Source of the DNA: UBA4416 sp036676295
Lineage (GTDB): Bacteria; Bacteroidota; Bacteroidia; B-17B0; Aurantibacillaceae
DNA: 64,000 nucleotides
Assembly (NCBI GenBank): GCA_036676295.1
Contig: JAKFDE010000007.1
Location: forward strand, 1 to 64,000
Direction: 5' to 3'
The position numbers and the translations under genes are program-made. Under the pieces are notes generated by a model. It had not been told where the DNA came from. It did not search any database and was given only the letters and a program-made list of their open reading frames with translations. Of the stretch, positions 1 to 9,574 are shown in pieces; the first letter of the stretch is position 1, and every line of letters begins with the position of its first letter.

Positions 1-95
1 TTTGTAAAATGATAGTACTAAAAAAAATACTACCTACCCCGTTTCATTATGTTTAATCGGACCGGCCTTATATTTAAAAATAATATTAAAAAAAC

Positions 96-2474
96 ATGAA
101 AAAAACGACTTACTTTATTTTTTGCTTCATCATTATATCTTTAATAGGTAAGGCTCAAAAACCATTATTGCAGTGGGTGAAAACGATGGGTGGATCCGGA
201 GTTAATGCTTCTGCATCATTTATATCCTTAGATAATTCAAACAATGTATACGCTACAGGTTATTTTACAGGAACTGTAGATTTTGATCCGGGTATTGGAG
301 TTACTAATTTAACTACAGCGGGTGGCCAGGATGCTTATATTGTGAAATTAGATGCCACAGGAAATTTTGTTTGGGCTAAAAGTTTTGGTGGAACCGGAAA
401 TGATTTTAGTCAATGTGTTGCAATTGATGCTACCGGAAATATTTATTTGACCGGTAATTACACAGGCACTGTTGATTTTGATGCGGGTGTGGGTGTTTTT
501 AACTTAGTTTCTGTTGGTCTTGCTGATATGTTTATTTCAAAATTAGATGCTTCTGGAAATTTTGTTTGGGCTAAAAGCATGGGCGGCACAAACAATGAAT
601 ACAGTAATTCTATAGCGGTTGATGCATCCGGAAATATCATTGCCGCAGGAAATTATGCAGGAACAGCTGACTTTGATCCAAATGCCGGTACTGTCAATTT
701 AGTATCAGTGGGAGGTGATGATCTTTTTGTTGTAAAACTAGACGCATCAGGTAATTTTGTTTGGGCCAAAAGCATGGGCGGCATAGGTAGCGAATGGGGT
801 GATTCTGTTGTTCTGGATGATTCGGGTAATATTTACACAACCGGTAACTATGCGCAAACTGCTGATTTTGATCCTAACGCAGGCACCGCTAATTTAACAA
901 CGGCCGGTATGGATGATATTTTTGTTTCAAAACTAGATGCATCAGGTAATTATGTTTGGGCTAAAAGCATGGGAGGGCTCTTAACAGACTTTGCAAATGG
1001 CATGAATGTAGATGCCTCCGGTAATGTTTATACAATTGGTAATTATGAAGGCACTGCCGATTTTGATCCAAGTGCAGGTGTTGCCAATTTAACCACAGCC
1101 GGTACCGGTGATATTTTTATTTCAAAATTAGATGCCAATGGAAATTTTATTTGGGCTAAAAGTATGGGAGGAACGTTATCTGATTATGGTGGCGATGTTA
1201 AAATTGATTTAGCAGGCAATGTATACAGTATCGGTTTTTTTGCGGCAACCGCCGACTTTGACCCAAGTGCAGCAACTTCTAATTTAATATCTGCAGGCGA
1301 TAACGATATTTTTATTTCAAAATTAGACATTAATGGAAATTTTGTTTGGGTAAAAAGTATAGGAGGAACAGGTACAGATAATGCCGCTTCAATATGCATT
1401 GATCCACTGGGAAAAATTATATACACTGCAGGTAAATTTAGTGGAACAGTTGATTTTGATCCTAATGCAGGAACAAAAAATATAACAAGCATCGGAACAT
1501 CTGATATCTTTGTTCATCGAATGCTACAGTGTGACCTTAAAACTATTTCGGGCAATATATCAAACTCTACCGCCGGAAATGTGATATTGTACAAATACAT
1601 TCCTGCTTTAACCCAATGGGATTCAGTGACTTTTACACCTTATACATCAACTTATAATTTTGGCCTTATTGATAGTTCTTCGTATGTTTTAAAAGCAGTT
1701 CCAACAGCTACTAACGAACAAGTTACCTATTTTGGCAATGCCATTAGCTGGCAAAGCGCTACCGTTGTCAATCATGGCTGTATGACCAATTCTACTAATA
1801 CAATTGCTGTTCAATCATTTACAAGTTTTGGGTTTGGTACCGGCAGCTTAAGCGGAACTATTACTCAAACCATTGGCTTCGGATCTGGAGAAAGATCAAG
1901 TGGTGACGGATTTAAACCAACAGCACCAGGAAACCCTATTGGTGGAATTATTGTAAAAGGTGGAAGAAACCCGGGTGGACAAATGTTTGCACAAACGGTG
2001 ACTGATATAAATGGACAATATACATTAGGCAATATACCTGATGGAACTAACTATTTTATTTTAGTAGACTTTCCCGGCTTAGATACTAATTTGACTTATC
2101 ACCGAGATCTAATAGCGGGCAATAATCAATTAACCGGTTTGGATTTTACAGTTGATTCCATATACGTGAACCCGATCCCCTATTTTGCCGGAGTACACGA
2201 CTTAAATGTGTTCGAACATCAATTATCGATGTATCCAAACCCTACTTCAACTCAGGTAAATATCGATTACAACTTAAAAACAACTTCCGTTGTAAGTGTT
2301 GAATTATTTGATATCGCAGGAAGATCAGTAAAAACATTATTACCCTTAACAACTCAAACAGCTGACAAGTACAAAAACAATTTTCAACTAGCCAACTTAA
2401 ACTCCGGCATCTATTTTATTAAAGTTAAAATAAATGAAACAGAAAGCGTTGTTAAATTGTTTGTAACAAATTAA
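96..2474 (+). CDS. T9SS-exported SBBP-repeat (beta-propeller) protein
   Basis: Secreted or surface protein of unknown ligand. Residues 1-21 form a Sec signal peptide ending GKAQ. From about residue 48 to 480 there are seven ~66-residue tandem repeats, each with a DFDPNAG-like turn, an LDASGNFVWAKS-like strand and a DASGN strand; this is the SBBP pattern, and seven copies could close one propeller. A carboxypeptidase-regulatory-like beta domain follows (about 590-690). The last ~75 residues start MYPNPTS and end with a GIYFIKV strand, the type A sorting domain that T9SS recognises and removes. A terminator lies 16 bp past the stop. The gene at 17349 has the same plan. Export route is confident from the two ends of the protein; function is unknown. 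Confidence 0.88.
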   Translation: MKKTTYFIFCFIIISLIGKAQKPLLQWVKTMGGSGVNASASFISLDNSNNVYATGYFTGTVDFDPGIGVTNLTTAGGQDAYIVKLDATGNFVWAKSFGGTGNDFSQCVAIDATGNIYLTGNYTGTVDFDAGVGVFNLVSVGLADMFISKLDASGNFVWAKSMGGTNNEYSNSIAVDASGNIIAAGNYAGTADFDPNAGTVNLVSVGGDDLFVVKLDASGNFVWAKSMGGIGSEWGDSVVLDDSGNIYTTGNYAQTADFDPNAGTANLTTAGMDDIFVSKLDASGNYVWAKSMGGLLTDFANGMNVDASGNVYTIGNYEGTADFDPSAGVANLTTAGTGDIFISKLDANGNFIWAKSMGGTLSDYGGDVKIDLAGNVYSIGFFAATADFDPSAATSNLISAGDNDIFISKLDINGNFVWVKSIGGTGTDNAASICIDPLGKIIYTAGKFSGTVDFDPNAGTKNITSIGTSDIFVHRMLQCDLKTISGNISNSTAGNVILYKYIPALTQWDSVTFTPYTSTYNFGLIDSSSYVLKAVPTATNEQVTYFGNAISWQSATVVNHGCMTNSTNTIAVQSFTSFGFGTGSLSGTITQTIGFGSGERSSGDGFKPTAPGNPIGGIIVKGGRNPGGQMFAQTVTDINGQYTLGNIPDGTNYFILVDFPGLDTNLTYHRDLIAGNNQLTGLDFTVDSIYVNPIPYFAGVHDLNVFEHQLSMYPNPTSTQVNIDYNLKTTSVVSVELFDIAGRSVKTLLPLTTQTADKYKNNFQLANLNSGIYFIKVKINETESVVKLFVTN

Positions 2475-2490
2475 TTATCAAGCTAAAAGT

Positions 2491-2526
2491 AAAAGCCGTC
2501 AGCTAGTTAGCGGACGGCTTTTTTAT
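2491..2526 (+). terminator. Intrinsic terminator after the SBBP-repeat gene
   Basis: AAAAGCCGTC (2491-2500) pairs with GACGGCTTTT (2513-2522), and a short GCTA/TAGC stem sits inside the loop. A T-rich tract follows. It lies just after the stop at 2474 and just before the next gene. Confidence 0.85.
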
Positions 2527-2534
2527 TATATTTG
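2527..2534 (+). promoter_or_regulatory. Candidate -7 element of the propeller sensor gene
   Basis: TATATTTG fits the Bacteroidota -7 consensus TAnnTTTG. No good TTTG lies 19 bp upstream, because that space is occupied by the terminator hairpin. If used, the transcript would start at about 2541, almost at the ATG at 2544, giving a leaderless or nearly leaderless mRNA. Confidence 0.4.
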
Positions 2535-2543
2535 GCTTACAAA

Positions 2544-5500
2544 ATGTTGTTTCCTTTAAAAAATACTCTTTCAATACTCTTATTGTGTTTAATAGGAATG
2601 TCTGCCTATTCACAAACCTATAATTTTAAAAATTATAATACGGAACAAGGCTTACCTCAATCTCAGGTATTAGCTATTTTTCAAGATTACCATGGTAATA
2701 TGTGGTTTGGAACCAATAGTGGTGGCGTAGGTAAATACGACGGTGTTAAATTTACTACCTATACTGATAATGATGGCTTAGTTAATAATGTTGTATTTTC
2801 TATTTCCGAAAACAAAAACCATGAGGTATTATTAGGTACTACAAAAGGCTTATCCATTTATAATGGTATAAAATTTAAAAACTTTACTGAAAAAGACGGT
2901 TTAACGAACAGTTATATATATAAATTATTGGTAGACAAAACCAATAAGGTTTGGATTGGAACGGCAGAAGGACTTTATACATTAGAAAATGATAAAATTT
3001 CACACTTCGATACCGATTCCATATTGAACAAGAGTTCTGTTTACTCCATGCTAATTGACAAAAACGAAAATTTATGGTTTGGCACATTACAACACGGAGT
3101 TATATTTTACAACACTAAAACAAAGCAATTTAAACACTATAACAAATCAACCGGTTTAAGTAATAATTTGATTTTCTCAATTGCTCAAAAAGAAAACGAA
3201 GAAATTCTTGTAGGAACACAGGAAGGATTAAATACTATCAGTAAAGACTTTAAAGTAACACCATTTGGCGACACAAGAAGCAATATAAATATTGCTTATA
3301 GTACAATGTTACCAAGCGCAGGTAATACCATGTTTTTTGGAACTCACTCACAAGGCGTAATTGGATATGATTTTAACTTAAATACCCGTGTATCAAGATA
3401 TCATTTAAACAACGGTTTAACTAATAATGCCATTCAATGTTTGTATAAAGACAGAGAAGGAAACATGTGGATAGGCACGGACGGTGCCGGTGTTTTTAAA
3501 TACTACAACGATAAGTTTGTGTACTTTACTAAAATAAATGGCTTTACAGAGAATTATGTCAATACTGTTTCTCAGGATAAAATGGGAAATTACTGGGTTG
3601 CTTTAAGAAGCAATGGCTTAAGCAAAATTCGTGGGGATGAAATTACAAAGTACCTGGTTAATACAAAGCGTCCTGACGATTTAACTGACAATGATGTAAA
3701 TGCCATTTTACCTCTACAAAATGGAACCGTTTTATTTGGTACAAAAGATGGCTTGTGTATTTATGAGAACGAAAAAATCAGTGCGGTAAAAGATCCGATG
3801 ATTCGTCATAAATATATTTTATTTCTTTTTCAAGACAGTAAAAAAGATATTTGGATTGGAACCAATGAAGGTTTATTTAAATACAAAAATAATTTAATAT
3901 CAGAAGTAAAGGAAGTTAATACATTTAAGCAAGAAGGTTTACAATTTGAAATCTTCTCTATTACCGAAGACAAAAATGGTTCTATCTGGATTGGAACAGA
4001 AAATGGATTAATAAAATGTGATGGAACAAACATTACCTTATTTAATGACAAAACCGGTTTCTTTTCCGGTAGAGTTTCTTATGGTATTTTAGATAATAGA
4101 AAAAATTTATGGTTTGGTACAGCAGAAGGTATTTATCACTATGATTATCAAAACTTCACGAAAATTTCTCAAAAAAATGGATTGAGTTCAAACTTTATTA
4201 ATTTTCTTCAAGAAGTAAATTCTGGCAGTTTACTGGCAGGTACAAATACCGGAATTGATTTCATTAATTTAAATGATTTTTATAATAAAAAAATAACGAT
4301 CACTCATTTTGGCAAAGACGATGGGTTATTGGATTTAGAATCTAATTATAATGCTGTATTTAAAGATAATGTTGGCCGCATACTGATCGGTACAATTAAT
4401 GGTTTAGAAATTTACAACCCTAAATACGATAAAAAAAACACATACGAAGCCTTAACCAGAATTGATCAGATAAAATTATTTTTTGGGCAAGAAGATATTT
4501 TTAAATATTCTAAAACGGTTGATTCAACATCAGTTCTGCCAAACAATTTAGAACTTCCATTTAATAAAAACCATTTAACCTTTAAATTTATTGGTGTGAG
4601 CTTAACTGCTCCTGAAAAAGTCATGTATCAGTTTATGCTCGAAGGCGTTGATAATGACTGGACCCCGCCAACATCTAAAACAGAGGCGACCTACTCTTCT
4701 CTTCCTCCTGGCAAATACAAATTCATGGTGAAAGCAATGAACAACGATGGGCTTTGGAATACAGAACCCGTTACTTACGAATTTGAGATTTTAGCCCCAT
4801 GGTACAAAACCTGGTGGTTCTACACCATTTGTGTTTTGGTGTTGATTGGTGGTATTAGTTTATACAACTACGTTAAAACAAAAAAATTAATTGCCGATAA
4901 ACAAAAACTGGAGCGTGTAGTTGACGAACGAACCAAAGAGTTAAGAGAAGAAAAAGAAAAAGTAGAGGTCATTAACAAAGAGGTGACTGAACAAAAATCA
5001 ATCATTGAACATAAAAACATTGAGATCACCGATAGTATCAAATACGCGAAAAATATCCAGGAAGCGTTATTGCCAAACTTAAATGAAATTGGCCATCTGT
5101 TTAAAAACAGCTTTGTTCTGTATATGCCAAAAGACATTGTAAGTGGCGATTTTTATTGGTTTGCAAAAAATGGCGATACCAGTTTTATTGCCGCTGTTGA
5201 TTGTACAGGCCATGGAGTACCGGGAGCATTTATGAGTATTGTGGGTAATACGCTTTTAAACGAAATTGTTAATGCAAAAAAAATTACCAAACCCGGAGAT
5301 ATATTATTAGAACTTCATAAGGGTGTGAAAATAGCCTTGCACCAAAGTAACAAAGAATTTGAACGACGTGATGGTATGGATATTACATTATGTGCTTTTA
5401 CAAAAGGAACAAATGTGATAGAATATGCCGGAGCCAACCGTCCGTTATGGATCTACAGAAAAAATAAAAATTACGAGTTAGATATTATTAAAGCAACTAA

Positions 5501-5786
5501 ATTTCCTATTGGTGGTTTGGAGTTAGAAGAAAACAGGGTTTATCAAAATCACAGCATTCCTGTTGAGGAAGGTGATAGCGTGTATTTATTTAGTGATGGT
5601 TATGCCGATCAGTTTGGCGGACCAAAAGGAAAGAAATTTATGTTAACCAATTTACAAAAAACATTTTTGACAAACATTGAATTACCGATGCAAACTCAAA
5701 AACAAAAATTAGCAGAGGTATTTAATGATTGGCGGCAAAACACCGAACAGATCGATGACGTTTTGGTTATAGGCATCAAAATATAA
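2544..5786 (+). CDS. Two-component-propeller sensor with SpoIIE phosphatase output
   Basis: Membrane signalling protein of about 1080 residues. I start it at the ATG at 2544 rather than the in-frame TTG at 2532, because residues 1-24 then form a clean signal peptide ending AYSQ. Residues ~25-640 are Reg_prop propeller repeats (recurring MWFGTNSGG-, WIGTEEG- and DGL-type motifs), then a Y_Y_Y domain (~680-750), one membrane helix (~757-778), a charged coiled coil (~780-835) and a SpoIIE/PP2C-type phosphatase with GDFYWF (~866), VDCTGHG (~885), LFSDGYADQ and a final DDVLVIG. This is the periplasmic-propeller layout of hybrid sensors, but with Ser/Thr phosphatase output in place of a histidine kinase. 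The target, probably an anti-sigma antagonist-like protein, is not encoded nearby. Confidence 0.88.
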   Translation: MLFPLKNTLSILLLCLIGMSAYSQTYNFKNYNTEQGLPQSQVLAIFQDYHGNMWFGTNSGGVGKYDGVKFTTYTDNDGLVNNVVFSISENKNHEVLLGTTKGLSIYNGIKFKNFTEKDGLTNSYIYKLLVDKTNKVWIGTAEGLYTLENDKISHFDTDSILNKSSVYSMLIDKNENLWFGTLQHGVIFYNTKTKQFKHYNKSTGLSNNLIFSIAQKENEEILVGTQEGLNTISKDFKVTPFGDTRSNINIAYSTMLPSAGNTMFFGTHSQGVIGYDFNLNTRVSRYHLNNGLTNNAIQCLYKDREGNMWIGTDGAGVFKYYNDKFVYFTKINGFTENYVNTVSQDKMGNYWVALRSNGLSKIRGDEITKYLVNTKRPDDLTDNDVNAILPLQNGTVLFGTKDGLCIYENEKISAVKDPMIRHKYILFLFQDSKKDIWIGTNEGLFKYKNNLISEVKEVNTFKQEGLQFEIFSITEDKNGSIWIGTENGLIKCDGTNITLFNDKTGFFSGRVSYGILDNRKNLWFGTAEGIYHYDYQNFTKISQKNGLSSNFINFLQEVNSGSLLAGTNTGIDFINLNDFYNKKITITHFGKDDGLLDLESNYNAVFKDNVGRILIGTINGLEIYNPKYDKKNTYEALTRIDQIKLFFGQEDIFKYSKTVDSTSVLPNNLELPFNKNHLTFKFIGVSLTAPEKVMYQFMLEGVDNDWTPPTSKTEATYSSLPPGKYKFMVKAMNNDGLWNTEPVTYEFEILAPWYKTWWFYTICVLVLIGGISLYNYVKTKKLIADKQKLERVVDERTKELREEKEKVEVINKEVTEQKSIIEHKNIEITDSIKYAKNIQEALLPNLNEIGHLFKNSFVLYMPKDIVSGDFYWFAKNGDTSFIAAVDCTGHGVPGAFMSIVGNTLLNEIVNAKKITKPGDILLELHKGVKIALHQSNKEFERRDGMDITLCAFTKGTNVIEYAGANRPLWIYRKNKNYELDIIKATKFPIGGLELEENRVYQNHSIPVEEGDSVYLFSDGYADQFGGPKGKKFMLTNLQKTFLTNIELPMQTQKQKLAEVFNDWRQNTEQIDDVLVIGIKI

Positions 5787-5844
5787 TCATCTGATTTATT
5801 GTCTTTATCTGTCAATTTTATATTAAATTAGTACTTTATTACGT

Positions 5845-6933
5845 ATGAAAAATCAGTATTGCATTATTATGGCTGGTGGAGTTGGTTCTCGTTTTTGGCC
5901 CATGAGTACTACCGCACATCCTAAACAGTTTTTAGATATATTAGGTACCGGAAGAACCTTGTTACAACAAACCTTTGACCGATTTAAAGAACTTTGTCCT
6001 GTACAAAACATTTATGTGGTAACCAACGACATGTATGAAGACTTGGTTATGCAACAGTTACCCGAAATATTAAAAGAAAATATTTTAACTGAACCCGCTC
6101 GTAAAAACACAGCGCCTTGTGTAGCGTATGCTTCTTATAAGATCCATCAGTTAAACCCAAAAGCTTTAACGGTTGTTGCACCATCCGATCACTTAATTAC
6201 TAAAGAAGATACGTTTGTTAAAGCTATAAAATCTTGCTTTAACAAAGCAAAAAGTGAAGATTGCCTGGTTACTTTAGGTATCAAACCTTCCAGACCTGAT
6301 ACAGGTTACGGTTATATTCAATTTGTAGATTCTCCGGTTGCTGAAAAAGACAAACGCCTGTATAAAGTAAAAACCTTTACCGAAAAACCCGACCATGACA
6401 TGGCAAAGTTTTTTATGGAAAGCGGCGATTTTTTATGGAATTCAGGTATTTTTATATGGAGCACCGCTAGTGTTATTAAAGCCTTAGAACATAATGATCC
6501 GGAGCTTGCCCATGTATTTAAAGATGGTTTAGATTATTATAATACACCTCAAGAAAAAGATTTTATTAAACGCGCTTACAATATTTGCAAAAATATTTCC
6601 ATTGATTATTCCATTATGGAAAAAGCAAAAAATGTGTATGTCCGTTCTTCTATTATTGGATGGAGTGATCTGGGAACCTGGGGGTCTTTGTACTCACACA
6701 TCAGACATGATAAAGGCAGCAACGCTCTTGTAGGAAAAAACATCATGGAATACGATTGCCATAATTGCATTGTGCATGTACCAAAAGATAAGCTGGTTGT
6801 GTTACAAGGGTTAAAAGATTATATCGTTGTTGAATCGGAGGGTGTGTTGATGGTGTGTAAAAAACAAGATGAACAACAGATCCGTAATTTTGTAAACGAC
6901 GTTAAAGTTCAAAAAGGAGATAAGTACGTTTAA
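5845..6933 (+). CDS. manC: Mannose-1-phosphate guanylyltransferase
   Basis: Makes GDP-mannose from mannose-1-phosphate and GTP for glycan synthesis. The nucleotidyltransferase signature GGVGSRFWPMS is at residues 11-21; SDHLI, GYGYIQF, FTEKP and WNSGIF motifs follow in the normal order, and DLGTWGSLY near residue 275 closes the catalytic domain. At 362 residues it is the short, monofunctional form without the C-terminal phosphomannose isomerase cupin. It starts 58 bp after the sensor gene, and the MFS gene begins 4 bp after its stop, so 5845-9014 may form one transcript. A mannosyl user of the pathway, a polyprenol-phosphate mannose synthase, is at 44785. Confidence 0.9.
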   Translation: MKNQYCIIMAGGVGSRFWPMSTTAHPKQFLDILGTGRTLLQQTFDRFKELCPVQNIYVVTNDMYEDLVMQQLPEILKENILTEPARKNTAPCVAYASYKIHQLNPKALTVVAPSDHLITKEDTFVKAIKSCFNKAKSEDCLVTLGIKPSRPDTGYGYIQFVDSPVAEKDKRLYKVKTFTEKPDHDMAKFFMESGDFLWNSGIFIWSTASVIKALEHNDPELAHVFKDGLDYYNTPQEKDFIKRAYNICKNISIDYSIMEKAKNVYVRSSIIGWSDLGTWGSLYSHIRHDKGSNALVGKNIMEYDCHNCIVHVPKDKLVVLQGLKDYIVVESEGVLMVCKKQDEQQIRNFVNDVKVQKGDKYV

Positions 6934-6937
6934 AATC

Positions 6938-8206
6938 ATGATGCAAACTCCTTCTCAAACCAAAAACCTTAACAAACTAATTATTGTAGCCGCTCTTGGT
7001 TATTTTGTAGATATCTACGATCTGTTATTGTTTGGTGTAGAACGATTTGAAAGTTTGAACAGTATTTTACCTGAACAATTTCCCGGCATTTCTGAACCGG
7101 TAAAAAAATCATTAAACGCTATTTACGGCAAATTACTTTTAAACTGGCAAATGGCCGGAATGCTTATTGGCGGCATCTTTTGGGGTATACTAGGCGATAA
7201 AAAAGGAAGACTCTCTGTTTTATTCGGTTCTATTTTAGTGTACTCTATTGCTAATATTTTAAATGGTATGGTACACAACACCGACACTTACATGGTATTG
7301 CGTTTTGTTTCGGGCTTTGGATTAGCGGGCGAATTAGGAGCAGGTATTACTTTGGTAAGCGAAGGTATGAGCAAAGAAAAACGTGGCTACGGAACCATGA
7401 TCGTGGCAACGGTTGGTGTGTTTGGTGCCGTAGTAGCAGGTTTTATGGGCGATGTGATCAGTAATTGGAGAAACTCTTTTTTCTTAGGTGGAGGAATGGG
7501 CTTAGCCTTGCTTGCTCTTCGAATTGGCGTGTTCGAATCAGGCATGTTCGATCATATTAAAAAAGACACTAAAGTTAAACGCGGAAATATTTTACAATTA
7601 TTTTCCAGTAAAATAAATATCATAAAATATTTTTCCATCATTTTTGTTACCGTACCGGTTTGGTATGTCATGGGAACATTGGTATTATTTTCTCCCGAAT
7701 TAAGTGAGTTGATGGGGCTTCCTGAAAATTCTATCTCAGCCGGTAAGGCCATCATGTATGCTTATGCCGGTATTACCGTAGGCGATATTGCATCCGGTTT
7801 AATTAGTCAGTTATTAAGGTCGCGTAAAAAAACATTATTCATATTTTTATCGCTTACCGTATTGGGTTGCTTTTTATATTTTAATTATGGCGGCCGATCT
7901 GTCAGTACTTTTTATGCAATTGTCACCTTTATTGGTTTTGCTACCGGTTATTGGGCTGTATTTATCAGTACAGCATCTGAGTTATTTGGCACCAACATCA
8001 GAGCAACTGCAACCACTACAGCGCCTAATTTTGTAAGAGGTTCAACTATCTTAATTTCGTTGTTATTGAATTTGATCATTTCTACCTGCGAGTGTAATAA
8101 ATTAAATGCAACTATTATTACCGGTTGCATTATTATTGGTATAGGTTTTGTGGCCTTATATTTTCTGGAAGAAACCTTTGGTAAAGATTTAGATTATGTT
8201 GAATAA
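6938..8206 (+). CDS. MFS transporter
   Basis: Inner-membrane carrier of 422 residues with about 12 hydrophobic helices. The loop between helices 2 and 3 carries the MFS motif A (GILGDKKGRLS), and a charged central loop (KKDTKVKRGN) splits the two halves. The overall pattern resembles the metabolite:H+ symporter group, but the substrate cannot be read from sequence. The start ATG is 4 bp after the manC stop (a second ATG follows immediately), and the C terminus overlaps the next gene by 11 bp, which points to translational coupling. The GDP-mannose context may be only positional. Confidence 0.85.
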   Translation: MMQTPSQTKNLNKLIIVAALGYFVDIYDLLLFGVERFESLNSILPEQFPGISEPVKKSLNAIYGKLLLNWQMAGMLIGGIFWGILGDKKGRLSVLFGSILVYSIANILNGMVHNTDTYMVLRFVSGFGLAGELGAGITLVSEGMSKEKRGYGTMIVATVGVFGAVVAGFMGDVISNWRNSFFLGGGMGLALLALRIGVFESGMFDHIKKDTKVKRGNILQLFSSKINIIKYFSIIFVTVPVWYVMGTLVLFSPELSELMGLPENSISAGKAIMYAYAGITVGDIASGLISQLLRSRKKTLFIFLSLTVLGCFLYFNYGGRSVSTFYAIVTFIGFATGYWAVFISTASELFGTNIRATATTTAPNFVRGSTILISLLLNLIISTCECNKLNATIITGCIIIGIGFVALYFLEETFGKDLDYVE

Positions 8207-8564
8207 TAAACCTACCGTAGTGATCGGAGCTTCTGCACACCACGAAAGATACAGTTACCTGGCTACCCAAAGTTTACAAAAACATGGGCACGATGTGTAT
8301 CCTGTTGGCATACATGAAGGAAAAATTGGTGATTTGGATATTATTACGTCAAAACATTTTATCACTAATATTGATACCGTAACGCTTTATATTGGTCCGG
8401 ATAAACAAGAAGGCTGGGTTGATTACATTTATTCCTTAAATCCTAAACGTGTTATTTTTAATCCGGGTACCGAAAACCCTGAATTGGAACAACATCTTAG
8501 GAACAACGGCATCGAAGCCATTGAAGCCTGCACTTTAGTATTATTATCTATTAAAAAATACTAA
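8196..8564 (+). CDS. CoA-binding domain protein (YccU-like)
   Basis: A 122-residue stand-alone Rossmann-fold protein of the CoA_binding family. The N terminus shows VVIGASAHHERYSYLATQSL, the family's nucleotide loop, followed by GHDVYPVG, and the C-terminal half has VIFNPGTENPELEQ and a GIEAIEACTLVLL strand typical of YccU-like proteins. No catalytic residues are known for the family; these proteins bind CoA or a related nucleotide. It overlaps the MFS gene by 11 bp and its stop TAA directly touches the next ATG, so it is part of a tightly packed unit. Confidence 0.82.
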   Translation: MLNNKPTVVIGASAHHERYSYLATQSLQKHGHDVYPVGIHEGKIGDLDIITSKHFITNIDTVTLYIGPDKQEGWVDYIYSLNPKRVIFNPGTENPELEQHLRNNGIEAIEACTLVLLSIKKY

Positions 8565-9014
8565 ATGCTCACATTAATCACCAAAGCCTTTAACGAACTC
8601 AACACTACCGAATTATATCAACTGCTCCAATTACGCAGTATGGTATTTGTAGTGGAACAAAATTGCCCTTATTTAGACATGGATGATAAGGATTACAAAT
8701 CCTTTCATGTATTAGGATATGACAATGGCAAATTAGTGGCTTGCACACGTTTAGTGCCTGCCGGTGTTTCTTATGATTTAGAACCATCCATTGGCAGAGT
8801 GGTGACTCATCCGGATGTTCGTAAATTTGGTTATGGTAAATTATTAATGGAGTATAGCATTAAAGAAACCAAAGAGCGTTTTAACTCAAACGTAATTGTA
8901 ATTGGGGCTCAATTATACCTCGATCGTTTTTATCAAAATTTAGGTTTTGTGCCTGAAGGAGAGACTTATCTAGAGGATGATATTCCGCATATTCAAATGA
9001 GATTGATAGACTAG
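8565..9014 (+). CDS. GNAT family acetyltransferase (ElaA-like)
   Basis: A 149-residue single-domain N-acetyltransferase. The N-terminal stretch with LYQLLQLRSMVFVVEQNCPYLDMDDKD matches the ElaA subgroup, and IGRVVTHPDVRKFGYGKLLM supplies the acetyl-CoA pyrophosphate loop (R-x-x-G-x-G variant KFGYGK). The end has the usual LGFVPEGETYLEDDIPHIQM strand. The acceptor is unknown. The ATG follows the previous stop with no gap. Downstream is an 825-bp stretch of repeats without genes. Confidence 0.85.
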   Translation: MLTLITKAFNELNTTELYQLLQLRSMVFVVEQNCPYLDMDDKDYKSFHVLGYDNGKLVACTRLVPAGVSYDLEPSIGRVVTHPDVRKFGYGKLLMEYSIKETKERFNSNVIVIGAQLYLDRFYQNLGFVPEGETYLEDDIPHIQMRLID

Positions 9015-9021
9015 TTTCTTG

Positions 9022-9074
9022 TCACTTCGAGCGCCCGTCCGAACGGATTCATCCGGGCGGGAAGTCGAGAAGCG
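9022..9074. repeat. Nested palindromes: 28-bp element inside a TTCGAGCG/AAGTCGAGA repeat
   Basis: The outer repeat reads TCACTTCGAGCG then AAGTCGAGAAGCG; an uninterrupted relative of it is at 35301-35326. Between the halves lies a 28-bp imperfect palindrome (9034-9061) with arms CCCGTCCG and CGGGCGGG. A second copy of the 28-bp unit is at 9575-9602. The interruption falls exactly at the centre of the outer palindrome. Confidence 0.75.
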
Positions 9075-9096
9075 TTCTATTTTCTTTCCTTCCGTC

Positions 9097-9527
9097 ACTT
9101 TTTTCTTAGATAAAAAAGTAACCAAAAAATCAAGTCAAAACGATTTCTCCCCGCTCTTTTAATTTTTAAGGTTCGTTCCCGAAAGAGGACTAGAGCTCTT
9201 TCGGACTCACCTAAAAAAATTAAAATTAGTAACAGTTTTTTATTGTTTTTTAAAGGCGTTTCAGAATACGCTTCGCTATTTCACAGCATATCGCCATCGC
9301 GTTTTGACAGGCCACGCTCCCCTCTGATTTAAGTTTAAACTTTATTAGAAATTTAAACGGCCTTTTAAAATTTAGCGTATAAATCAAATGGTTTTAAAAG
9401 CGTGGAAAGTGCGAAGATGATTTGGGCTGTTCGCGAAGCGCTTCAAATCATCAGCTTGAAACCATGCAGATTTTAGCTAAATTTTAAGAAGCCTTGATTT
9501 TTGGTTCTTTTTATCAAGAAAAAGAAC
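9097..9527. repeat. Hairpin-ended intergenic repeat element, copy A
   Basis: A 431-bp element with inverted terminal repeats: the left end (9097-9134) and right end (9493-9527) both read, inward, CTTTTT-CTT-AT-AAAAAG-(T/A)ACCAAAAA-TCAAG. Each end is itself a hairpin; the right end pairs GTTCTTTTT with AAAAAGAAC around ATCAAG. Internally it holds a further inverted repeat, GATGATTTG with CAAATCATC, around GGCTGTTCGCGAAGCGCT. Copy B (27168-27609) is of nearly the same length with a similar left half; copy C (34193-34363) shares the GCTGTTCGCGAAGCG block on the other strand. No ORF is supported in it. Confidence 0.75.
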
Positions 9528-9574
9528 AGTAAAAGAATAAAATAATTCCGAAATCATTAAACCTTTGCGTCCTC

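Noticed and set aside
1..95. Remnant of a gene at the left window edge
   Set aside because: Frames are broken and short; no motif or terminator is seen.
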